Below are positions 56,028 through 64,000 of a stretch of 64,000 nucleotides of DNA, in pieces. Location: the NCBI GenBank assembly GCA_944326265.1, contig CALVDE010000001.1, positions 186,001-250,000 of the forward strand. The letters are read 5' to 3'. This DNA comes from an uncultured Bacteroidales bacterium. GTDB lineage: Bacteria > Bacteroidota > Bacteroidia > Bacteroidales > UBA932. The notes beneath the pieces were generated by a model. It saw only the letters and a program-made list of their open reading frames with translations, did no database searches and was not told where the DNA came from. The position numbers were made by a program, and so were the translations under genes. Positions within the stretch are counted from its first letter, which is position 1. Each line of letters opens with the position of its first letter.

Positions 56028-56990
56028 CTATTCGATCACGTCCTTTATTTTATATTCGTTGCGCGTGATGCTGTTGCGCGATATGAGCTCCCCGAGAAAG
56101 CCGGTGAGGAAGAGCATGAAGCCGACGAGTATGGCCACCAGCGCCAGATAGAAGAGGGGTTGGTCTGTGACTGAGCGGAACCGAAGTCCGTTTACCTGGG
56201 AGATGACCTTGTCAATTATAAGCCAGAGGGCTATGACGAAGCCTATCAGGAATGACACTATGCCCCAGACTCCGAAGATGTGCATGGGCTTCTTGCCGAA
56301 TCCGGAGAGGAACCATATCGTCATCAGGTCCAGGAAGCCGTTGAAGAAGCGGCTCATGCCGAACTTGCTCTTTCCATATTTGCGCTTGCGGTGGACGACG
56401 ACTTTCTCGCCTATCTTGGTGAATCCGGCGTTCTTGGCTATGTAGGGGATGTAGCGGTGCATGTCTCCGTAGACCTCTATCTCCTTGACCACCTCGCCCC
56501 GGTAGGCTTTCAGGCCGCAGTTCATGTCGTGCAGCTTCAGGCCGGTCACCTTGCGGGCGGTGAAGTTGTATATCTTCGAGGGGATGTTCTTGGTGAGGGT
56601 GTTGTCGTGGCGGACTTTCTTCCAGCCGGACACCAGGTCGTAGCCGTCCTCGCGTATCATACGGTAGAGCTCGGGTATCTCGTCAGGACTGTCCTGCAGG
56701 TCCGCGTCCATAGTGATGACCACGTCTCCGGCTGCCTCCCGGAATCCTGTCTGCAGGGCGGCGGACTTGCCGTAGTTGCGGCGGAAGCTGTAGGCCCTTA
56801 TATGCGGATTGGTGACCGAGAGTTCCTTTATGGTGTCCCATGAGCCGTCGTCGCTGCCGTCGTCTATCATCAGTATCTCGTATTCGATGCCGGCTATCGG
56901 AGACTGGGCTATGGCCCGGTCTATCCATTCCACAAGTTCGCGGAGGGACTCGTTCTCGTTGTAGAGGGAAATTACTATAGAAAGGTCCAT
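56028..56990 (-). CDS. GT2 glycosyltransferase with two C-terminal membrane helices
   Basis: 320 residues. VISLYNENESLRELVEW, the nucleotide and metal site MDADLQDSPDEI, then two hydrophobic segments near 230-255 and 270-300. This is the polyprenyl-phosphate glycosyltransferase group (DPM1/GtrB/ArnC-like), which moves a sugar from a nucleotide to undecaprenyl phosphate at the inner membrane. The sugar is not identifiable. It follows the DUF4199 gene by 7 bases. Confidence 0.88.
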   Translation of the reverse strand: MDLSIVISLYNENESLRELVEWIDRAIAQSPIAGIEYEILMIDDGSDDGSWDTIKELSVTNPHIRAYSFRRNYGKSAALQTGFREAAGDVVITMDADLQDSPDEIPELYRMIREDGYDLVSGWKKVRHDNTLTKNIPSKIYNFTARKVTGLKLHDMNCGLKAYRGEVVKEIEVYGDMHRYIPYIAKNAGFTKIGEKVVVHRKRKYGKSKFGMSRFFNGFLDLMTIWFLSGFGKKPMHIFGVWGIVSFLIGFVIALWLIIDKVISQVNGLRFRSVTDQPLFYLALVAILVGFMLFLTGFLGELISRNSITRNEYKIKDVIE

Positions 56991-56997
56991 GAGTCTG

Positions 56998-57543
56998 TTA
57001 CTCTTCTTCTTTTGTGTTGTCGGACTGTGAACCGTTGTTCCCGAATGGGCTGAAGTCGGACTTCCTGGTAGTGGCCGGTACTATCGCGGATACTATGACA
57101 CCGCAGATTACGCATCCTATGAACTGCGACAGTGCCAGTATGGCCGGCATCGAGCGGGCCAGGGAGTCGTAATCCAGGAGACCGGCGATACCCATCGACT
57201 CGTATGTCGCGAACATCTGATCGAGCATCTCGGTGAGCGCGCCGGGAATGAATACCGTATAGGTCAGCAGTACGAAAAGCGTGCATACCACAGCTGAGAA
57301 CGTACATACGGCCATACCGTAGCCGAAGGACTGTCCGTAGCTGACATAGTCCCATGCGGCTGCGTTGCGTTTCATTGCAAAATATACGAGATATACGGAA
57401 GCACAGAATTTTATGGCACTGAGCAGGACGTTCGCGAATGCGGGAAGGCTGATCAGGCTTGTGACAAGATTGATTACTACGGAGACACTTGCCAGTATCA
57501 GACCGTATTTTGCGGCTTCAGACCAATTAAGTTTGTAGTTCAT
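56998..57543 (-). CDS. DUF4199 membrane protein
   Basis: 181 residues from MNYKLNWSEAAKYG; an ATG nine codons earlier is possible. Four membrane helices with the DUF4199 pattern (AAWDYVSYGQSFGYGMAV; a MLDQMFATYESMG loop), and a polar acidic tail. Function unknown; in Bacteroidota it commonly precedes a GT2 gene like the one here. Its promoter is interlocked with that of thrS. Confidence 0.8.
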   Translation of the reverse strand: MNYKLNWSEAAKYGLILASVSVVINLVTSLISLPAFANVLLSAIKFCASVYLVYFAMKRNAAAWDYVSYGQSFGYGMAVCTFSAVVCTLFVLLTYTVFIPGALTEMLDQMFATYESMGIAGLLDYDSLARSMPAILALSQFIGCVICGVIVSAIVPATTRKSDFSPFGNNGSQSDNTKEEE

Positions 57544-57553
57544 CTTTGATTTA

Positions 57554-57584
57554 GTTGGATTTGAGTGCAAATTTAGTAATTTTG
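57554..57584 (+). promoter_or_regulatory. Promoter of thrS
   Basis: TTG (57555-57557), 19-base spacer, TAATTTTG (57577-57584), then the ATG at 57622. Confidence 0.6.
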
Positions 57585-57599
57585 CAGTTTGGATTCAAA
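57568..57599 (-). promoter_or_regulatory. Promoter of the DUF4199-GT2 genes
   Basis: Minus strand: TTTG (57599-57596), 20-base spacer, TAAATTTG (57575-57568). It overlaps the thrS promoter by 17 bases on the other strand. Confidence 0.6.
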
Positions 57600-57621
57600 C
57601 TGAAACGAAATTTATTCTACC

Positions 57622-59556
57622 ATGATAGACATAACATTTCCTGACGGCAGTGTCAGAAGCTATGAAAAGGGTATCACTCCCTATCGGATAGCGGAGCAGA
57701 TCTCTCCGCGCCTTGCAGGCGAAGTGCTTGCTGCATCATTCAACGGAAAGGTAATTGACCTTGAGCTTCCCCTGAACGAGAGCGGAGAGCTCAAGCTGCA
57801 CAAATGGGAGGACCAGGAGGCCAAGTCCACGTTCTGGCACTCGTCATCCCACCTGATGGCCGAGGCTCTGGAGCTGCTCTATCCCGGCATCAAGTTCGGT
57901 ATCGGTCCATCGATCGAGAACGGATTCTACTATGACGTGGACCTGGGAGACAGGACCATAACCGACTCCGACCTCAAGAAGATAGAGGACAAGATGATAG
58001 AGCTGGCCCGTCAGAAACAGCAATTCGTGCGCAAGGAAGTATCCAAGGCCGAGGCCATGGACACCTATACTAAGAAAGGCGACGAGTACAAGTGCGACCT
58101 CATCGGAGGTCTCGAGGACGGTACCATTACCTTCTATACCAACGGCAGCTTCACTGACCTGTGCCGCGGACCCCATCTGAGGGACACCTCGGTCATCAAG
58201 GCCGTCAAGCTGACCTCCATCGCCGGAGCCTACTGGAGGGGCGACGAGCACAACAAGATGCTCACCCGTATCTACGGCATCACATTCCCCCAGAAGAAGC
58301 TGCTCGACGAGTACATCGCCCTGATGGAAGAGGCCAGGAAGAGAGACCACCGCAAGATAGGCAAGGAACTGGAACTCTTCACGTTCTCTCCCAGGGTGGG
58401 AGCCGGTCTGCCTCTGTGGCTGCCCAAGGGAGCCGCCCTGCGCGAGCGTCTGGAACAGTTCCTGCGCAAGGTTCAGAAGGACTACGGCTATCTGCCCGTA
58501 ATCACTCCCCATATCGGTCAGAAGGAGCTATACGTGACATCCGGCCACTATGCCAAGTACGGTGCCGACTCCTTCCGTCCCATCACCACTCCCCAGGAGG
58601 GCGAGGAGTTCCTCCTGAAGCCCATGAACTGCCCTCATCACTGCGAGATATACCGCAGCAAGCCCCACTCATACAAGGATCTGCCTATCCGCCTGGCCGA
58701 GTTCGGCACGGTGTACCGCTATGAGCAGAGCGGCGAGCTGCACGGTCTGACCCGCGTGCGCGGCTTCACACAGGACGATGCCCACATCTACTGCCGTCCC
58801 GACCAGCTCAAGGAGGAGTTCTGCAAGGTGATCGACATCGTGCTCTATATTTTCAAGACGCTTGATTTCGACGAGTACATCGCTCAGGTATCCCTGCGCG
58901 ACAAGAACGACCGCAGCAAATATATCGGTACGGACGAGAACTGGGAGAAGGCCGAGCAGGCCATCATCGAGGCCGCTCAGGAAAAGGGTCTGAAGACCAT
59001 CGTGGAGTACGGTGAGGCTGCCTTCTACGGTCCCAAGCTGGACTTCATGGTCAAGGATGCCATCGGCCGCCGCTGGCAGCTGGGAACTATTCAGGTGGAT
59101 TACAATCTGCCCGAGCGTTTTGAACTCGAGTACACCGGCGCGGACGACAAGAAGTACCGTCCCGTGATGATCCACCGCGCTCCTTTCGGCTCGATGGAGA
59201 GGTTCGTGGCAGTGCTCATCGAGCACACCGGCGGCAAGTTCCCTCTGTGGCTCACACCCGAGCAGGCAGTGGTGCTGCCCATCAGCGAAAAATACAACGA
59301 TTACGCAAAAAAAGTTTGCGAATTGCTTAATAATTACGATATTCGCGCCTCGATTGACGAACGCAACGAGACTATCGGCAAGAAAATCAGGGAGAACGAA
59401 CTCAAGCGTATCCCCTTCCTGCTGGTGGTCGGCGAGAAGGAGGCTGAGAACGGAACCGTCTCCGTACGCCGTCAGGGCGAGGGCGACCAGGGCTCGATGA
59501 CTCCCGAGGAGTTCGCTGCGAAAGTCAACGAGGAAGTAAAAAACATGATTAACTAA
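57622..59556 (+). CDS. thrS: Threonyl-tRNA synthetase
   Basis: 644 residues. N-terminal TGS domain ([15 protein letters not shown]), editing domain with [10 protein letters not shown] and the DLCRGPHL cysteine motif, class II core motifs ([38 protein letters not shown]), C-terminal anticodon-binding domain. Charges tRNA-Thr. First gene of the thrS-infC-rpmI-rplT group, an ancient order in bacteria. Confidence 0.97.
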   Translation: MIDITFPDGSVRSYEKGITPYRIAEQISPRLAGEVLAASFNGKVIDLELPLNESGELKLHKWEDQEAKSTFWHSSSHLMAEALELLYPGIKFGIGPSIENGFYYDVDLGDRTITDSDLKKIEDKMIELARQKQQFVRKEVSKAEAMDTYTKKGDEYKCDLIGGLEDGTITFYTNGSFTDLCRGPHLRDTSVIKAVKLTSIAGAYWRGDEHNKMLTRIYGITFPQKKLLDEYIALMEEARKRDHRKIGKELELFTFSPRVGAGLPLWLPKGAALRERLEQFLRKVQKDYGYLPVITPHIGQKELYVTSGHYAKYGADSFRPITTPQEGEEFLLKPMNCPHHCEIYRSKPHSYKDLPIRLAEFGTVYRYEQSGELHGLTRVRGFTQDDAHIYCRPDQLKEEFCKVIDIVLYIFKTLDFDEYIAQVSLRDKNDRSKYIGTDENWEKAEQAIIEAAQEKGLKTIVEYGEAAFYGPKLDFMVKDAIGRRWQLGTIQVDYNLPERFELEYTGADDKKYRPVMIHRAPFGSMERFVAVLIEHTGGKFPLWLTPEQAVVLPISEKYNDYAKKVCELLNNYDIRASIDERNETIGKKIRENELKRIPFLLVVGEKEAENGTVSVRRQGEGDQGSMTPEEFAAKVNEEVKNMIN

Positions 59557-59562
59557 AAGTTT

Positions 59563-59580
59563 AAGGAGGACAACTTTATC
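59563..59580 (+). promoter_or_regulatory. Strong ribosome-binding site deciding the AUC start of infC
   Basis: AAGGAGGA (59563-59570) lies 7 bases before ATC at 59578-59580. This is a complete Shine-Dalgarno in a genome where most genes lack one, and it fixes the non-AUG start. Confidence 0.75.
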
Positions 59581-60210
59581 GCAACACCAGTCAAAAAGCG
59601 CCCCTTTACGGGTGCTCCCAGGCCCGCCGCTCCCCAGCAGCACAACGAGGGCCGCAACAGCAATGGACAGGGCAACCGCCAGGCAGACAATAAGAAGGAC
59701 GACGGTCCCAGGGTCAATGACGAGATCACGGCACCTAAGGTAAGGCTCGTGGGAGACAATATCCCGCAGCCCGGTATCTATCCATTGAGGGAAGCCCAGA
59801 GGCTGGCAGAGAGCCTTGAGCTGGATCTGGTGGAGATCTCCGCAAAGGTGGATCCCCCGGTCTGCAAGATTATAGACTACCAGAAGTACGTCTATCAGCA
59901 GAAGAAGAAGGCGAAGGAGATGAAGTCCAACGCCTCCAAGGTGGTGATAAAGGAGATCCGCTTCGGACCGAACACCGACGAGCACGACTTCCAGTTCAAG
60001 CTCAAGCACGCCATAAACTTCCTGCAGGAAGGCTCGAAGGTCAAGGCGTATGTGTTCTTCCGTGGCCGCTCGATTCTCTTCTCCGAGCAGGGCGAGAAGC
60101 TCCTGCTGCGTTTTGCACTTGAGCTCGAGGAGTACGGCAAGGCTGAGCAGATGCCCAAGCTGGAGGGAAAGAGGATGATAATGATGATCGCTCCCGTGAA
60201 GAAGAAATAA
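59578..60210 (+). CDS. infC: Translation initiation factor IF-3 with AUC start codon
   Basis: 210 residues if started at ATC 59578. The conserved N-domain begins before the first ATG ([20 protein letters not shown]), so the ATG at 59749 would cut the domain in half; no ATG or GTG lies in the needed place. The first ~40 residues (Pro/Asn/Gln-rich) are an extension. Core motifs [20 protein letters not shown] and [15 protein letters not shown] are standard. IF-3 itself checks start codons, and a rare start on its own mRNA gives autoregulation in E. coli (AUU). The same logic is inferred here. Confidence 0.92.
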   Translation: MATPVKKRPFTGAPRPAAPQQHNEGRNSNGQGNRQADNKKDDGPRVNDEITAPKVRLVGDNIPQPGIYPLREAQRLAESLELDLVEISAKVDPPVCKIIDYQKYVYQQKKKAKEMKSNASKVVIKEIRFGPNTDEHDFQFKLKHAINFLQEGSKVKAYVFFRGRSILFSEQGEKLLLRFALELEEYGKAEQMPKLEGKRMIMMIAPVKKK

Positions 60211-60254
60211 CCGTTTTGTAACGTTTTTATAGTTTAATTAAATTTATTGTAACA

Positions 60255-60449
60255 ATGCCCAAAATGAAAACCAACTCCGGTGCCAAAAAGCGCTTCGTGC
60301 TTACCGGAACTGGAAAAGTGAAGAGAAGACACGCTTACCACAGCCACATTCTCACCAAGAAGACGACAAAGCAGAAAAGGAACCTCAACAAGGTGGTCAT
60401 TGCCGATGCATGCGACACCAGGAGGATCAAAGAGATGATTGTCGCCTAA
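60255..60449 (+). CDS. rpmI: 50S ribosomal protein L35
   Basis: 64 residues: [20 protein letters not shown] then [11 protein letters not shown], the usual basic L35. Part of infC-rpmI-rplT; 44 bases after infC. Confidence 0.96.
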   Translation: MPKMKTNSGAKKRFVLTGTGKVKRRHAYHSHILTKKTTKQKRNLNKVVIADACDTRRIKEMIVA

Positions 60450-60494
60450 GTTCATTTAATTTATTGTTTAACTGAATGTCTCAGCAGAATAAGT

Positions 60495-60511
60495 CTCCCG
60501 AAAGGGGGGAG
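60495..60511 (+). promoter_or_regulatory. Small hairpin before rplT
   Basis: CTCCC (60495-60499) pairs with GGGAG (60507-60511) around GAAAGGG. L20 represses its own mRNA through leader structures in other bacteria; whether this hairpin has that role is not shown. Confidence 0.3.
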
Positions 60512-60541
60512 CGCTGGCATTCTTAAAATCAAAAGTGCAGT

Positions 60542-60892
60542 ATGCCTAGATCAGTGAATTCGGTGGCCTCAAGAGCCCGCCGCAAGAAAATTCTCAAACA
60601 GACACGCGGTAACTTCCTCGCCAGGAAGAATGTCTGGACCGTAGCCAAGAACACCTACGAAAAGGGTTTGGGTTACGCATACCGCGACCGTAAGACCAAG
60701 AAACGCAATTTCCGCTCACTCTGGATCCAGCGTATCAATGCCGCTGCCCGTGAGCACGGTATGAACTATTCGCAGTTCATCGGAGCTCTCGCAAAGCAGA
60801 ACGTCGGACTGAACCGCAAGGTACTGGCTGACCTGGCCCTGAACAACCCTCAGGCATTCGAGGCTGTCATCAACTCTGTAAAGGCTCAGTAG
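60542..60892 (+). CDS. rplT: 50S ribosomal protein L20
   Basis: 116 residues: [40 protein letters not shown]: complete and typical. L20 is needed for early assembly of the large subunit. Six bases before the lepB start. Confidence 0.97.
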   Translation: MPRSVNSVASRARRKKILKQTRGNFLARKNVWTVAKNTYEKGLGYAYRDRKTKKRNFRSLWIQRINAAAREHGMNYSQFIGALAKQNVGLNRKVLADLALNNPQAFEAVINSVKAQ

Positions 60893-60898
60893 CGTACC

Positions 60899-62236
60899 GT
60901 GAGGGAGTTCCTGCAAAATAAGTGGTTCAAATTCGGACTCTGGGGTCTGCTCTATCTCCTCTGGGTGATATGGCTCGGCAATTACTGGTGGCTGCTCGGC
61001 CTCCTGGTGATTTTCGACATATTCATCACAAGGAAGGTGAAATGGGCGTTCTGGAAGAAGAACTACAAGGAGGGGGAGAAGCACAATGTGTGGCTGGACT
61101 GGCTTGATGCCATAATCTTCGCCGTCATCGTGGTGATACCTCTCAATATTTTCTTCCTTCAGGCGTTCAGAATACCATCCTCTTCGATGGAGAGTACCCT
61201 GATGACCGGAGACTACCTTTTTGTCGGGAAACTCGCATACGGACCAAAGCTGCCCGAGAGACCTCTGTCCATACCTTTTGTCCACAATACGATATCCGGT
61301 AAGAAATCCTATTCGGACCTTATCAAGCGCGACTACAGGCGTCTGGCCGGTTTCGGACACGTCGAGCGCGGAGATATCGTGGTGTTCAATTTCCCTCACG
61401 GGGACACAGTCCTGAGCAAGCTTCCAGCCGATGACTACTATACTCACGTAAGGTTCAACGGAAAGAAGTACACCGAGGAAATGTTCGGCCCCCTGATCGT
61501 AAGGCCGGTGGACAAGGCGGACAATTATGTGAAGAGGTGCGTGGCCGTTGCCGGTGATACCCTGGCTGTCGTGAACGGAGAGGTCATGGTCAACGGTGAG
61601 TATCTGGATGTCTATCCCGGCATACAGAATACCTACAAGGTGGTGACCGACGGTTCGTTCATCAACTCCAGGATTCTGGAGAATGCCGGAGTCCAGCTTG
61701 AGAACGCTCTCTTCGACGTTACCCTGCCCGGGTACAGAAGCCTGCCGCTTACGCAGGAAAGTGTGGATGCTCTCTCTGCGCTCGCCAATGTGAAGGAATG
61801 TGTCAGGAACGTGGATGTATATCCACCGGATTATCCGGACTCTTACCTGATGCTCTTCCCTTTTACAGAGGACTACCGCTGGACGAGAGACAACTACGGA
61901 CCTCTGTACATCCCCGCCAAGGGTGACAGCGTGAGACTGACACTGGAGAATCTGCCGCTTTACCGCCGCATCATCGATGTCTATGAGGGACATGACCTGG
62001 CGGTCAAGGACAGCACCATCCTGATAGACGGAGTTCCTGCGGATTATTATACGTTCGCAATGGACTACTACTTCATGATGGGAGACAACAGGCACAATTC
62101 CCTGGACTCGCGTTACTGGGGTTTCGTACCCGAAAGTCACATAGTGGGCAAGCCTCGGGTTGTATGGTTCTCGAAAGATCTCAATAAGCCTTTCCCTCGG
62201 AATATCAGATGGAACCGTTTATTGAAGTTTGTGTAA
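60899..62236 (+). CDS. lepB: Signal peptidase I
   Basis: 445 residues from a GTG start, the only in-frame choice before the first membrane helix. N-terminal membrane helices, then the nucleophile Ser96 in RIPSSSMESTL and the general base Lys212 in NYVKRCVAVAGD, 116 residues apart (55 in E. coli), so a large insert lies between them. A further insert precedes the final MGDNRHNSLDSRYWG box. It cleaves signal peptides of exported proteins. Six bases after rplT, likely read through from it. Confidence 0.94.
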   Translation: MREFLQNKWFKFGLWGLLYLLWVIWLGNYWWLLGLLVIFDIFITRKVKWAFWKKNYKEGEKHNVWLDWLDAIIFAVIVVIPLNIFFLQAFRIPSSSMESTLMTGDYLFVGKLAYGPKLPERPLSIPFVHNTISGKKSYSDLIKRDYRRLAGFGHVERGDIVVFNFPHGDTVLSKLPADDYYTHVRFNGKKYTEEMFGPLIVRPVDKADNYVKRCVAVAGDTLAVVNGEVMVNGEYLDVYPGIQNTYKVVTDGSFINSRILENAGVQLENALFDVTLPGYRSLPLTQESVDALSALANVKECVRNVDVYPPDYPDSYLMLFPFTEDYRWTRDNYGPLYIPAKGDSVRLTLENLPLYRRIIDVYEGHDLAVKDSTILIDGVPADYYTFAMDYYFMMGDNRHNSLDSRYWGFVPESHIVGKPRVVWFSKDLNKPFPRNIRWNRLLKFV

Positions 62237-62309
62237 AAAATTTGGAATTTTAAGAAAAAAAGGGGATATTTGCAGCCCTTTAAAATTTGAAATAAAATAG
62301 GATAAATAT

Positions 62310-62552
62310 ATGGCACGTGTTTGTCAAGTAACTGGAAAGAAGCGGGTGATCGGAAACAATGTTTCCCACTCCAAGCGTCGCACAAAACGCGAGTTCGCTC
62401 CCAACCTGAAGGTAAAGCGCTTCTGGCTCGAGGAGGAGAACAGGTTCGTCACTCTTAAAGTCTCTGCTGCCGGCATGAGGACTATCAACAAGAACGGTCT
62501 CGCAGCTACTCTGAAGGCCGCTCAGGAAAAAGGTTTAATCGACATTTATTAA
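62310..62552 (+). CDS. rpmB: 50S ribosomal protein L28
   Basis: 80 residues: [39 protein letters not shown]. Complete. First of rpmB-rpmG-DUF4295. Confidence 0.96.
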   Translation: MARVCQVTGKKRVIGNNVSHSKRRTKREFAPNLKVKRFWLEEENRFVTLKVSAAGMRTINKNGLAATLKAAQEKGLIDIY

Positions 62553-62571
62553 TAGACGGAGGGTACTTATC

Positions 62572-62760
62572 ATGGCAAAGAAAGCAAAAGGCAATAGAGT
62601 ACAGGTGATTCTCGAGTGCACTGAGCAGAAGGACAGCGGAGTTCCCGGAATCTCCCGTTACATCACCACCAAGAACAAGAAGAACACTCCTGACCGTCTG
62701 GAGCGTAAGAAATACAATCCTTACCTCCGCAGGGTAACAGTTCACAAGGAAATCAAATAA
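62572..62760 (+). CDS. rpmG: 50S ribosomal protein L33
   Basis: 62 residues: [40 protein letters not shown]. The zinc-free-type pattern, having only one cysteine. GGAGGG 8 bases before the ATG is another of the few strong Shine-Dalgarno sequences here. Confidence 0.95.
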   Translation: MAKKAKGNRVQVILECTEQKDSGVPGISRYITTKNKKNTPDRLERKKYNPYLRRVTVHKEIK

Positions 62761-62770
62761 TTTATAGCAT

Positions 62771-62932
62771 ATGGCAAAGAAAGCGGTTGCAACCTTCAGC
62801 GGCGACAAGGCCTCCAAGAGGACATTTGTCAAATGTATCCGTATGGAAAAGTCCGAGCGTACCGGAGCCTATATCTTCAAGGAGGATTTCGTGGCTACCG
62901 ACCATGCAAAGGATTTCTTCGCGAAGAAGTAA
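62771..62932 (+). CDS. DUF4295 small basic protein
   Basis: 53 residues, MAKKAVATFSGDKASKRTFV to the end KDFFAKK. Too short for many gene finders. DUF4295 is a Bacteroidota protein found directly after rpmB-rpmG; its lysine-rich character and position suggest a ribosome-linked role, which is inference. Ten bases after rpmG. Confidence 0.9.
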   Translation: MAKKAVATFSGDKASKRTFVKCIRMEKSERTGAYIFKEDFVATDHAKDFFAKK

Positions 62933-62957
62933 GATTTATTGGTAATAATGATAGACG

Positions 62958-62984
62958 GGGTGCCGGTGACGACACCCTGTTTTG
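62958..62984 (+). terminator. Terminator after the L28-L33-DUF4295 group
   Basis: GGGTG (62958-62962) pairs with CACCC (62973-62977), loop 10 bases, then TGTTTTG. A fairly weak but well placed intrinsic terminator; the next ATG is only a few bases downstream. Confidence 0.5.
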
Positions 62985-62988
62985 TTTT

Positions 62989-64000
62989 ATGGATATGGAG
63001 TTACAGGAAATCATAGACAGGACGGTGGCGGAGTATGCGCCGCTGGTCAAGGCATCCTCCGAGGCTTACTGGGAGGGTACGACGACGGGAAGTGCCGCGG
63101 CATTTGACCGTTATGCGGAAGTCAGTAAGAAGATAGCCGGGCTTTTCTCGGATGTGAGGACGTTTGATGTCCTCCGCGGGATCAAGGAGTCGGGCAGTGT
63201 GACGGACCCGTTGCTGCGCAGGCAGCTGGACGAGCTGTACAACAGTTTTATGTCGCGTCAGGCGGACAAGGCGTTGCTGGATGCCATCATTGAGAAGGAG
63301 ACAGCTCTGGAGCGCAGGTACGCTGCATTCAGAGCGGATTTCAGAGGACGTAGGATCAACGACAACGAGGTGGAGCGACTGCTGCGGACTTCAGCTGATT
63401 GCTCCGAGCTGCAGGATGTCTGGGTGGCTCACAAGGCGGTAGGCCGGGAAGTCGCTTCGGATATTCTGGAGGTAGTCCGGTTGCGCAATCAGCTGGCCGA
63501 CTGTCTGGGATTTACCAACTATCACAGCATGAGCCTGATCCTCAGCGGGGAGAAACCGCGCGATGTGGAACTGCTGATGAATGAGGTGGATGAGCTTTCC
63601 CGCGACAGTTTCGTGCAGATAAAGGCGGAGATAGACGAGGCCATGGCCTTGCGTTGCGGCATATCAGTGCCGGATCTGCGGCCCTGGCACTATCAGGGGC
63701 GCTTCTTCCAGGAGGCACCGGACCTGTATCCAGTGGACTTCGACAGTTACTACAAGGGCAGGGACCTGGAGCGGCTGACCGTGGATTATTACCGCAGCAT
63801 CGGCCTGGACGTGGAGCCTATGTTGCGCCGCAGCGACCTCTATCCCCGCGAGGGCAAGAACCAGCACGCCTTCTGCATCGACATGGACTGCATGGGGGAT
63901 GTGCGGGTGCTGTGCAACCTCACCGACAACGAGCGGTGGATGGAGACCATGCTGCACGAGTTCGGCCATGCTGCCTACAGTGCCGGGCACGATGCCAGTC
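62989..64000 (+). CDS. M3-type zinc metallopeptidase, C-terminus missing
   Basis: At least 337 residues, open at the window end. The protein begins MDMELQEIIDRTVAEYAPLV and is helical. The zinc motif HEFGH (TMLHEFGHAAYS) appears near residue 325, where M3/M2 thermolysin-like oligopeptidases carry it. CIDMDCMGDVRVLCN just before it is the matching preceding strand. Cytoplasmic oligopeptide degradation is likely; M3 (oligoendopeptidase F/dipeptidyl carboxypeptidase) against an M2-like member cannot be settled without the C-terminus. Confidence 0.8.
   Translation, partial: MDMELQEIIDRTVAEYAPLVKASSEAYWEGTTTGSAAAFDRYAEVSKKIAGLFSDVRTFDVLRGIKESGSVTDPLLRRQLDELYNSFMSRQADKALLDAIIEKETALERRYAAFRADFRGRRINDNEVERLLRTSADCSELQDVWVAHKAVGREVASDILEVVRLRNQLADCLGFTNYHSMSLILSGEKPRDVELLMNEVDELSRDSFVQIKAEIDEAMALRCGISVPDLRPWHYQGRFFQEAPDLYPVDFDSYYKGRDLERLTVDYYRSIGLDVEPMLRRSDLYPREGKNQHAFCIDMDCMGDVRVLCNLTDNERWMETMLHEFGHAAYSAGHDAS

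Noticed and set aside
59749-60210. ATG start for infC at 59749
   Set aside because: It would remove conserved N-domain residues ([15 protein letters not shown]) that are in frame upstream, and has no ribosome-binding site.

Overview
The window reads as a chromosomal stretch of a Bacteroidales-type bacterium (phylum Bacteroidota). The reasons are the promoters built on TTTG-N19-21-TAnnTTTG, the near absence of Shine-Dalgarno sequences, and lineage-typical genes: a fimbrillin operon of the type V pilus kind, a Rho factor with a long disordered insert, DUF4295 beside L28/L33, DUF4199, a Tricorn-like S41 protease and a membrane-anchored TPR-HTH regulator. Family and genus cannot be fixed from the sequence alone. 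I see no rRNA, phage, insertion sequence or CRISPR array. There is one tRNA, Leu (anticodon UAG).

Layout. 1-9.6 kb: end of queD, an aminotransferase, kdsB, an SLC13-type permease, tRNA-Leu, then a leftward group (Tricorn-like protease, prmA, tpiA). 9.7-14.8 kb: tig-clpP-clpX, a protein-quality operon, running into a TPR/AraC-HTH membrane regulator. 14.9-18.5 kb: two paralogous surface lipoproteins made of one FnIII domain plus three or five copies of a roughly 115-residue module I do not recognise. 18.6-27.3 kb: a complete fimbrial operon (DUF3575 protein, DUF5119 lipoprotein, fimbrillins and a large tip-like protein). Its only promoter candidate lies between two inverted repeats that share a 14-bp perfect core, so it looks like a phase-variable invertible promoter in the ON orientation. 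27.5-28.1 kb: a HigB-like toxin broken by an internal deletion, followed by an intact XRE antitoxin.

28.2-41 kb is mostly leftward housekeeping: pyrF, an M20 dipeptidase, psd-cdsA-ftsH-rsfS (membrane lipid synthesis and quality control), rpe, pepD, dnaA, an MlaD-like protein and an N-acetylmuramoyl-L-alanine amidase, with birA inserted rightward. 41-57 kb: lptD, ridA, rho, a ferredoxin, a DUF1573 protein, meaB with a putative manganese exporter, a lipoprotein, secA, lpdA, a bactofilin, a GT2 glycosyltransferase and a DUF4199 protein. 57.6-64 kb is a translation block: thrS-infC-rpmI-rplT, lepB, rpmB-rpmG-DUF4295, and the start of an M3-type peptidase cut by the window end. infC starts at an AUC codon behind a full Shine-Dalgarno sequence.

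The most interesting part is 13-28 kb. It combines a membrane-anchored regulator, modular lipoproteins, a probably phase-variable pilus operon with mosaic base composition, and a decayed toxin-antitoxin locus: an accessory cell-surface island inside otherwise conserved core genes.
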